Shown here: positions 53,729 to 59,580 of the stretch, piece after piece
Numbering within the stretch: the stretch's first letter is position 1
Layout of the letters: every line of letters starts with the position of its first letter
From: an uncultured Porphyromonadaceae bacterium
GTDB lineage: Bacteria; Bacteroidota; Bacteroidia; Bacteroidales; Muribaculaceae
DNA: 59,580 nucleotides
Assembly: GCA_900555715.1 (NCBI GenBank)
Contig: USMC01000011.1
Coordinates: 1-59,580 of the forward strand
Direction of reading: 5' to 3'
Notes under the pieces: model-generated
What the model was told of the DNA's origin: nothing
What the model saw: only the letters and a program-made list of their open reading frames with translations
The model's database searches: none
Position numbers and translations under genes: made by a program

Positions 53729-55846
53729 ATGAGAAAACCAATCATTTCCTCATGTCTTCTTCTGTCGCTTGCCGGAGCTTTTGCTGCCGAGACTGTCACG
53801 TCGCCCGACGGCAGGTTCGCGCTCAGCTTCGACCTCGACGGCAACGGACAGCCTGTCTATTCCCTGAACCTTGAGGGCAAGGAAATAGTCAGACCCGGCA
53901 AACTCGGCTTCAGGCTCAGGGGGGCTGACGATCTTGTGTCGGGATTCACCCTTGCAGGTGTCGACACGACGTCGTTCGACCAGACGTGGAAGCCTGTCTG
54001 GGGTGAGGAGTCAGAGATACGCAACAACTATAAGGAGATGCTTGTCAGGCTTGAACAGCCTGCATCCGGACGCCGGATGAATATCCGCTTCCGTGTGTTC
54101 GACGACGGCATGGGATTCCGCTACGAGTTCCCTCGCCAGAAAGCGCTTGCGCATTTTGAGATAGCCGACGAGCTCACCGAATTCGCCATGCCGGGCGATA
54201 TGGAGGCTTACTGGATTCCCGCCGACTGGGATTCGCAGGAGTACGACTATACCCGCTGCCGCCTGTCCGAAATCCGCCGTGAGATGATCGACCCCGCCAC
54301 AGGGAAGAAGAAATGGGCAGAATCAGTATCGCCGACCGGCGTACAGACAGCTCTGATGCTTCGCGGCGACGATGGTCTGTATATGAACCTTCATGAAGCG
54401 GCGCTGGTGGACTATCCCGCCATGCATCTTGAACTCAACGACACTACAATGACGTTCAAGGCTTTTCTGTGTCCGAACGCCGACGGCTATATGGCTGACA
54501 TACAGACCGAGTTCAACACGCCGTGGCGTACGGTCATAGCCTCTCACGACGCCGGGGATATCCTTGCCTCGCGCATCACATACAATCTCAACGAGCCTTG
54601 CAAGATCGAGGATACATCGTGGATAAGACCTATTAAATATATAGGTGTGTGGTGGGAGATGATTACAGGCAAGAGCGACTGGAGTTATACCTACGATCTT
54701 CCCAACATCCATATCGACCGTCCGGAAGACTATAAGAACGCAAAGCCTCACGGTCGGCACGGCGCCACAACGGAGAATGTGAAGCGCTACATCGACTTTG
54801 CCGCCAAGCATGGTTTCGATGCCGTGCTTGTCGAAGGCTGGAACATAGGCTGGGAAGACTGGGTAGGCAACTACAAGGATGAGGTGTTCGACTTTGTCAC
54901 TCCCTATCCCGACTTCGACCTTCCCGCCGTCCGCGATTATGCGAAGGAGAAAGGCGTCGAGCTGATAATGCACCACGAGACGTCGAGCTCAGTACGCAAC
55001 TACGAGCGCCGCATGGACGAAGCATATAAGTTCATGAAAGACAACGGATATAACGCTGTCAAGAGCGGCTATGTAGGACGTCAGGCGCTTCCGCACGGCA
55101 ACGGGCACTACAACCAGTGGCTCGTGAACCACTATCTGCACGCTGTCAGGAAGGCGGCTGACTATAAGATTATGGTAAATGCCCACGAGGCTGTCCGCCC
55201 GACGGGGCTTGCACGCACATATCCCAACCTCATAGGCAATGAGAGCGCGCGCGGCACCGAATATCAGGCTTTCGGCGGCAACAAACCGTCGCATACCACA
55301 ATTCTTCCCTTCACCCGTCAGATAGGCGGTCCGATGGACTATACTCCGGGCATATTCGTGAACGACCTCAGCACGTTCTCAAATAACAAGTCGTGGGTGA
55401 ACACCACTCTTGCCAATCAGCTGTCGCTGTATGTGACAATGTACAGCCCCCTGCAGATGGCTGCTGACTTCCCCGAGCACTACGACATGTTCCCCGATGC
55501 ATTCCGGTTCATCAAGGATGTCGCTCTCGACTGGGACCGCAGCTGGTATCTTGAGGCAGAGCCGATGGAGTATGTCACCGTCGCCCGCAAGGAAAAAGGC
55601 GCCGACCGCTGGTTCGTCGGCGGCACAAACGGCGAGGAGCCGCGGCAGGCGACTGTCGATTTCTCCTTCCTGCCCAAAGGCAAGTATAAAGTTCAGATCT
55701 ACCGCGACGGCAAGGATGCCCACTACCGCAACAACCCGCAGAGCTATGTCGTAGAAGAGAAAAACATCACCGAGAAGACAAAGCTCCGCATATATGAAGC
55801 TGCCGGAGGCGGTTTTGCAATGACAATCACACCAATTATTAAATAA
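53729..55846 (+). CDS. Secreted glycoside hydrolase family 97, SusB-like alpha-glucosidase
   Basis: 705 residues with a signal peptide (MRKPIISSCLLLSLAGAFAAE). N-terminal beta-sandwich (about 20-280), (beta/alpha)8 barrel (about 285-580) and C-terminal beta domain. Glu417 (MHHETSSSVRNYE), Glu487 (VNAHEAVRPTG), Glu505 and Glu511 (GNESARGTEYQ) have the same spacing as the acid/base and Ca2+-binding glutamates of Bacteroides SusB (439, 508, 526, 532). This is the inverting alpha-glucosidase form, not the Asp-nucleophile alpha-galactosidase form. Located 3 bp after glpC and 25 bp before glpT with no sus genes, so its substrate is probably a glycerol- or glycerophosphate-linked alpha-glucoside. 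The enzyme family is secure; that substrate is inference. Confidence 0.95.
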   Translation: MRKPIISSCLLLSLAGAFAAETVTSPDGRFALSFDLDGNGQPVYSLNLEGKEIVRPGKLGFRLRGADDLVSGFTLAGVDTTSFDQTWKPVWGEESEIRNNYKEMLVRLEQPASGRRMNIRFRVFDDGMGFRYEFPRQKALAHFEIADELTEFAMPGDMEAYWIPADWDSQEYDYTRCRLSEIRREMIDPATGKKKWAESVSPTGVQTALMLRGDDGLYMNLHEAALVDYPAMHLELNDTTMTFKAFLCPNADGYMADIQTEFNTPWRTVIASHDAGDILASRITYNLNEPCKIEDTSWIRPIKYIGVWWEMITGKSDWSYTYDLPNIHIDRPEDYKNAKPHGRHGATTENVKRYIDFAAKHGFDAVLVEGWNIGWEDWVGNYKDEVFDFVTPYPDFDLPAVRDYAKEKGVELIMHHETSSSVRNYERRMDEAYKFMKDNGYNAVKSGYVGRQALPHGNGHYNQWLVNHYLHAVRKAADYKIMVNAHEAVRPTGLARTYPNLIGNESARGTEYQAFGGNKPSHTTILPFTRQIGGPMDYTPGIFVNDLSTFSNNKSWVNTTLANQLSLYVTMYSPLQMAADFPEHYDMFPDAFRFIKDVALDWDRSWYLEAEPMEYVTVARKEKGADRWFVGGTNGEEPRQATVDFSFLPKGKYKVQIYRDGKDAHYRNNPQSYVVEEKNITEKTKLRIYEAAGGGFAMTITPIIK

Positions 55847-55871
55847 ACCTGTCTAACACCATCACATTCCA

Positions 55872-57407
55872 ATGGCAAAAGAAAATATTTTTGGCGACTG
55901 GAAGCCGGAGACAATAAAGAAATACAAGAGCTGGCAGTTCCGCACCATTCTTGTGTCGATGATAGGCTACGCCATCTATTACTTCGTCCGCAAGAATTTC
56001 TCCATCGCCATGCCCGGTCTTACCGCGCAGTATGGCATTTCCAACACAAGTTTCGGTATCATCATCGGTATCGGTTCGCTCGTGTACGGATTATCACGTT
56101 TCATCAACGGTTTTGTCGTCGACAAGATAAGTTCGCGCCTTGTCATGGCTGTCGGACTTCTGCTGTGCGCGGCATGTAACTTCGCCTTCGGCTTCGGTGT
56201 AAACATCACCTCGTGGATAACGGGTGTCGACGCCGGTCCCGACTTCCTCAATATGCTCATCCTCGTGATGGCGGTTACCATCATCCTCAACCAGTATTTC
56301 CAGGGCATCGGCTATCCTCCGTGCGCACGCATTCTTCCGTCGTGGATTCATCCGTCGGAACTGGCTACAAAGATGTCGATCTGGAATACGTCGCACTCCA
56401 TCGGTGCCGGCGCGGCAGTGCTGTTCTGCGGCGTCATAATGGGTCACATGGGACGCGACATGAGTTCCGATCCCGCCATTATCAGCACTATAGCAAACAA
56501 TCTTAACCTCGACCCCTCCAATGCCGAGAACATGAAGCAGATTCTGAGCTACGCTTCCCACTGGGATGCATGGCGCTGGTGCTTCTGGATTCCGGCAATC
56601 ATAGCTGTGGCAGGCGCGCTGTGGCTGTATATAGGTCTGCGCGACGACCCTCGCTCGGTAGGTCTTCAGGAGCTTCCCGGAACAAAGACCGGCAAGGCTG
56701 CCGGAAAGAAATCGACTTCGCAGTCGAAGTTCCTCAAGGCAATGGTCTGGACAAACCGCTGGATATGGACTCTCTGCATCGCCAATGTGTTTGTCTATGT
56801 CATGCGCATGGGTATTCTCGACTGGGGTCCCAAATTCCTCACAGAGGAGCGTGGCATGTCAATCGAAATGGCAGCGGCGACAGTCGCCATCTTTGAAATG
56901 TGCGCCATTGTCGGCACCATAGCCGCCGGCTGGGCTACCGATCATATCTTCAAGGGCAAGGCACACCGCATGTGCCTCGTCTGTATGGTAGGCGCCGTCG
57001 TCTTCATGTCGCTCTTCATCTTCATCACCGCAATACCGACAGCCGTTTCCATCGCTCTTCTTGCAGCCGCCGGATTCTTCATCTACGGTCCGCAGGCACT
57101 CATCGGCATCGCTTCCGCCAACCAGGCAACCAAGGACGCTTCGGCGACAGCCAACGGTCTTGCCGGTATCTTCGGCTATGTAGGTTCCTTCCTTTCCGCT
57201 ATCGGCATCGGCATTATCTCCGACCACTACGGATGGAACACCGTGTTCCTGCTCATCATCGCTGTGGGTATCCTCGGCGCTATCACTTTCGTCACCATGT
57301 GGATGGCACCGCGCGACGGCTACGAGCGCTCGAACAAGTTCTACTCAACCCTTGAGAAGGAAGAAGCCCTCGCAAAGGCAGAAGACCTCAACGACACGGA
57401 TCTTTAA
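55872..57407 (+). CDS. glpT: Glycerol-3-phosphate:phosphate antiporter
   Basis: Major-facilitator OPA-family transporter that imports glycerol-3-phosphate in exchange for Pi. 511 residues, 12 helices. OPA signatures near the N-terminus: GYAIYYFVRKNFSIAMPGL (with the substrate-binding Arg) and SRFINGFVVDKISSRLVMAVG. Second half: WIWTLCIANVFVYVMRMGILDWGPKFL (conserved Arg and Trp). Slightly longer than E. coli GlpT (452), mainly from a periplasmic or cytoplasmic loop at about 205-240 and a charged C-terminal tail. UhpT/PgtP-like specificity is possible, but the glpABC context favours G3P. Confidence 0.95.
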   Translation: MAKENIFGDWKPETIKKYKSWQFRTILVSMIGYAIYYFVRKNFSIAMPGLTAQYGISNTSFGIIIGIGSLVYGLSRFINGFVVDKISSRLVMAVGLLLCAACNFAFGFGVNITSWITGVDAGPDFLNMLILVMAVTIILNQYFQGIGYPPCARILPSWIHPSELATKMSIWNTSHSIGAGAAVLFCGVIMGHMGRDMSSDPAIISTIANNLNLDPSNAENMKQILSYASHWDAWRWCFWIPAIIAVAGALWLYIGLRDDPRSVGLQELPGTKTGKAAGKKSTSQSKFLKAMVWTNRWIWTLCIANVFVYVMRMGILDWGPKFLTEERGMSIEMAAATVAIFEMCAIVGTIAAGWATDHIFKGKAHRMCLVCMVGAVVFMSLFIFITAIPTAVSIALLAAAGFFIYGPQALIGIASANQATKDASATANGLAGIFGYVGSFLSAIGIGIISDHYGWNTVFLLIIAVGILGAITFVTMWMAPRDGYERSNKFYSTLEKEEALAKAEDLNDTDL

Positions 57408-57412
57408 CGACA

Positions 57413-58279
57413 ATGAACATGAAATTTGACAAATACACCAGCCCCATGAGCCATGAAGAGCTCATGGCGGCTTGCCGTAAAATCCGCCATGTGGCTCTGG
57501 ATATGGACGGCACCATCTATATGGGTTCGACGCTGTTCCCCTTTACGAAGGATTTTCTTGCCATGCTCACCGCTAACGGCATCGGATACTCCTTCCTTAC
57601 CAACAATCCCACCCGCAGCATCGCTGACTACCTCGCCAAGCTTGCCCGGCTCGGCATCGAGGCGACAGAAGACCAGATGTACACCACCGCAGTGGCTACC
57701 ATCGACTATCTGAAAGAAAAAATGCCGGATGTGCGCACGCTCTACGTTGTCGGCACCCCGAGCATGGAGGCTGAGTTCCGCGCCGCCGGCTTTGAGCTGA
57801 CTGAACCTGACGCCAAGGAGAATCCCGATGCGCTTGTTGTCGCTTTCGACACCACCCTGACATATCCCAAGCTGTGCCGCGCGGCTTATCTTGCCTCGCA
57901 GGGCATCCCGTATATTGCCACAAATCCCGACCGCGTGTGCCCTACCGACCAGCCGACGGTGCTTGTCGACTGCGGCTCGCTCACTACCTGCATCGAACAT
58001 GCCACAGGCCGGCAGCCCGATCTTGTCATAGGCAAGCCCAATCCCGACATGCTTTCGGGAATATGCTACCGCCACGGTCTCAAGCCGGAAGAAATAGCGA
58101 TGTGCGGCGACCGCATATACACCGACGTCAAGACGGCACAGAATGCCGGTGCTCTCGGTGTACTTGTTCTCTCGGGCGAAACGACGCTCGAAACGGCGCT
58201 CGGCAATGACCCCAATCCGCCTATAACGGCAGAGAACATAGCCGTCTTCGGCGACTTGCTTCTTGAAAGCCGCAGATAA
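57413..58279 (+). CDS. HAD-IIA phosphatase, likely glycerol-3-phosphate or phosphoglycolate phosphatase type
   Basis: 288-residue cytoplasmic HAD hydrolase of the NagD/PGP subfamily. Motif I is VALDMDGTIYMG (Asp30 nucleophile, Asp32); motif II FLTNNPTRS; C2A cap between; motif III Lys in IGKPNPDM; motif IV MCGDRIYTDV. A second ATG at 57419 is equally possible as start. HAD-IIA members include verified glycerol-3-phosphate phosphatases as well as nucleotide and sugar-phosphate phosphatases. Position 5 bp after glpT argues for G3P or a related triose-phosphate by-product. Last gene of the operon. Confidence 0.88.
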   Translation: MNMKFDKYTSPMSHEELMAACRKIRHVALDMDGTIYMGSTLFPFTKDFLAMLTANGIGYSFLTNNPTRSIADYLAKLARLGIEATEDQMYTTAVATIDYLKEKMPDVRTLYVVGTPSMEAEFRAAGFELTEPDAKENPDALVVAFDTTLTYPKLCRAAYLASQGIPYIATNPDRVCPTDQPTVLVDCGSLTTCIEHATGRQPDLVIGKPNPDMLSGICYRHGLKPEEIAMCGDRIYTDVKTAQNAGALGVLVLSGETTLETALGNDPNPPITAENIAVFGDLLLESRR

Positions 58280-58282
58280 CAG

Positions 58283-58307
58283 AAAAGCCCCGGAAGGGGC
58301 TTTTTTT
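58283..58307 (+). terminator. Terminator of the glp operon
   Basis: AAAAGCCCC, loop GGAA, GGGGCTTTT then TTT. A textbook intrinsic terminator starting 4 nt after the stop codon. On the other strand it is followed by TTTTCTG and may also end the convergent gene. Confidence 0.95.
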
Positions 58308-58324
58308 ATGAGTTGAGAAAAACT

Positions 58325-59356
58325 TTAGAAGAAAGTGTAGGAGAGTTTGAACTCGAGAGTGGGGAAAACCTTCATGGCACGCATCAGGTCCATGTATTCG
58401 CCCACTTTGCCGCGGATGTTGACGAGCTCGTTTGTCATGTCGATGCCTTCGTGGGTGATGACTTTAGGCGCTCCGCCCCAGTACATCACGCCGAGATCGA
58501 CGGCGATGTTCCAGCGCTTGTCTTTGCTGACTGTCGTGTTGTAGCCGAGTCCGGTGTACCAGCGTATGCTGTTGACGTATGCGTTGGCGCGCACGGTTCC
58601 GTCCTTTCCTGGTTCCATATAGTAGGGTTTGCCGTCCTTGAAATCACCGATGTGTACGCCGATGCGTCCGTATTCTGCAATCTTTTCCTGAAGCATCATG
58701 GCAAGTTCGGGGTCGAGATATACGTCATTGTATATCGGGGTGTCGATCACTTTGTCGATGAAATCAGGTGCCTGTGTGACGTCGTAGAGGCGGTTATACA
58801 TTCCTATGGCAAGAAGAGAGGGCATTTCTTCCATGGTGTTTATAGCCTTGGCTATGCGCCGCGGACCGGCGTAGAAACCCACTGTGGCGTGCCAGTGGCG
58901 GTTTTCCTTGAACGGGTATATGTCGACAAGGAATTTGAAGTTATACATCTTGGGTATTCCGTCGATGTCGATGCGGTCGTCCATCTCATATCCGGAGAGC
59001 GACTTCATCAGTTCCTGAATCTTGGGGAAGTTTCCGGCGTTGACGCTTGTGCCGTCGGTGTACGTGGTGATGCCGAAATGCAGCGGCACTCTGATCTCCG
59101 GCATGAAGCTTGCGCCTATGCGTACTTTAGCCCATTCCGTGACGGGGCTGGCAAGCTCTATGCCGATGCCAGTGGTGCCGACGGTGATGCCTGTTTCAAG
59201 TTTGTTTAATATCCCATAGCGTTTAAAAGGCGACATCCGGGCAGGTTCATTGCTGCAGGAGGATGCTGAGGCAGATGCCGACGCAGATGTCTGTGCCTGC
59301 GCGCCGACGGAGCATACTAACAGAAGTACCGGTGATATCAGTCTGGTTAATTTCAT
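58325..59356 (-). CDS. Secreted outer-membrane beta-barrel-like protein of unknown function
   Basis: 343 residues from the ATG at 59356, which opens a signal peptide (MKLTRLISPVLLLVCSVGAQAQ). The frame is open further upstream but without a plausible start. Directly after the cleavage site is a low-complexity Ser/Ala repeat (about 11 residues, SASASASASS). The mature part alternates hydrophobic and polar residues in Gly-bracketed strands (ITVGTTGIGIELA, VRIGASFMPEIRV, NFKFLVDIYPF, WHATVGFYAGPRR, IAVDLGVMYWGG) and ends LEFKLSYTFF. A terminal Phe after a strand is typical of outer-membrane barrels. No family recognised. Convergent with the glp operon. Confidence 0.6.
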   Translation of the reverse strand: MKLTRLISPVLLLVCSVGAQAQTSASASASASSCSNEPARMSPFKRYGILNKLETGITVGTTGIGIELASPVTEWAKVRIGASFMPEIRVPLHFGITTYTDGTSVNAGNFPKIQELMKSLSGYEMDDRIDIDGIPKMYNFKFLVDIYPFKENRHWHATVGFYAGPRRIAKAINTMEEMPSLLAIGMYNRLYDVTQAPDFIDKVIDTPIYNDVYLDPELAMMLQEKIAEYGRIGVHIGDFKDGKPYYMEPGKDGTVRANAYVNSIRWYTGLGYNTTVSKDKRWNIAVDLGVMYWGGAPKVITHEGIDMTNELVNIRGKVGEYMDLMRAMKVFPTLEFKLSYTFF

Positions 59357-59419
59357 TGATTGGTAAGGTTTGGTATCTATACTGACAGCAGGTTTGTATG
59401 TGTCAACCTGACAATTGCG

Positions 59420-59427
59420 CAAAATTA
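59420..59427 (-). promoter_or_regulatory. -7 box for the outer-membrane protein gene
   Basis: The minus strand reads TAATTTTG, an exact -7 match, giving a leader of about 57 nt. A CAA/TTG element is 25 nt away, too far for a standard -33. Confidence 0.4.
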
Positions 59428-59580
59428 ATGATAAATGTTGGAATATTATAAACAATGTTGATAATTCGGTTGTTAAATGTCTGAATATATGTTAACGCGA
59501 GTTCTAATTCCATCTCTCGTGGCACGATGCCGCCAGGTGTATGGATGTGGCTGCGGTAGTGAAAAATATTTTTTTAGAAA

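Noticed and set aside
59457..59580. Open minus-strand stretch at the right edge (reads PGGIVPREMELELALTYIQ)
   Set aside because: Short and AT-rich, ends near the promoter of the outer-membrane protein gene, and has no start codon or family match that I can defend.
1..59580. CRISPR arrays, insertion sequences, prophage or integrative element
   Set aside because: No regularly spaced repeats, transposase, integrase or phage structural genes; gene content and codon use look uniform.

Overview
The window looks like a chromosomal segment of a Bacteroidales gut anaerobe, most likely a member of Muribaculaceae (S24-7). The signs are: a type IX secretion translocon (SprA) with putative CTD-bearing cargo; a TonB-dependent receptor; secreted GH3 and SusB-type GH97 enzymes; an anaerobic GlpABC dehydrogenase and PPi-type PPDK; moderately high GC; and promoters of the Bacteroidetes type (TTTG, 18-20 nt, TAnnTTTG). 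No rRNA, tRNA, CRISPR array, insertion sequence or prophage gene was seen. The family-level assignment is inference.

Layout. 0.3-3.1 kb: ppdK (-). 3.3-5.5 kb: secreted GH3 glucosidase (+). 5.6-12.0 kb: a compact minus-strand run read in the order ECF sigma factor, anti-sigma, Spy-like periplasmic protein, formate/nitrite channel, Uup-like ABC-F protein, TonB receptor. 12.3-17.0 kb: minus-strand operon of a DeoR/GlpR-type regulator, a secreted metallophosphoesterase and three tandem secreted glycerophosphodiester phosphodiesterases (GDPD). 17.2-20.8 kb: large surface protein. 20.9-21.4 kb: NlpC/P60 lipoprotein (+). 21.4-28.5 kb: minus-strand operon of a coiled-coil membrane protein, MgtC, a Kef-type antiporter, PurM, MltF and a DUF3332 lipoprotein. 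28.6-30.5 kb: secreted TapB-like protein and a Na+/Ca2+ exchanger (-). 30.7-44.6 kb: plus-strand block of a secreted subtilase, a 1309-residue secreted protein and SprA. 44.7-49.0 kb: minus-strand SusE/F-like protein, then dusB, GIN-domain protein and polysaccharide flippase. 49.0-49.6 kb: long intergenic region with a candidate structured small RNA. 49.6-58.3 kb: plus-strand operon glpA-glpB-glpC-GH97-glpT-HAD phosphatase. 58.3-59.4 kb: outer-membrane-type protein (-).

The most interesting theme is glycerol phosphate. Two loci 33 kb apart together form a plausible pathway. Secreted GDPDs and a phosphoesterase cut glycerophosphodiesters, a SusB-like GH97 alpha-glucosidase removes alpha-glucosyl groups, GlpT imports glycerol-3-phosphate, GlpABC oxidises it into the quinone pool, and a HAD-IIA phosphatase may handle excess. 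Placing a GH97 inside a glp operon suggests the natural substrate is a glucosylated glycerophosphate, for example the alpha-glucosylated poly(glycerol phosphate) teichoic acids of Gram-positive neighbours. That substrate assignment is inference.

Other points of interest are a flippase gene with no canonical start codon at its evident N-terminus, an NlpC/P60 gene whose -7 box sits 4 nt before its ATG (possibly leaderless), a shared C-terminal tail in two otherwise unrelated secreted proteins, and the close linkage of sprA with two putative T9SS cargo genes.
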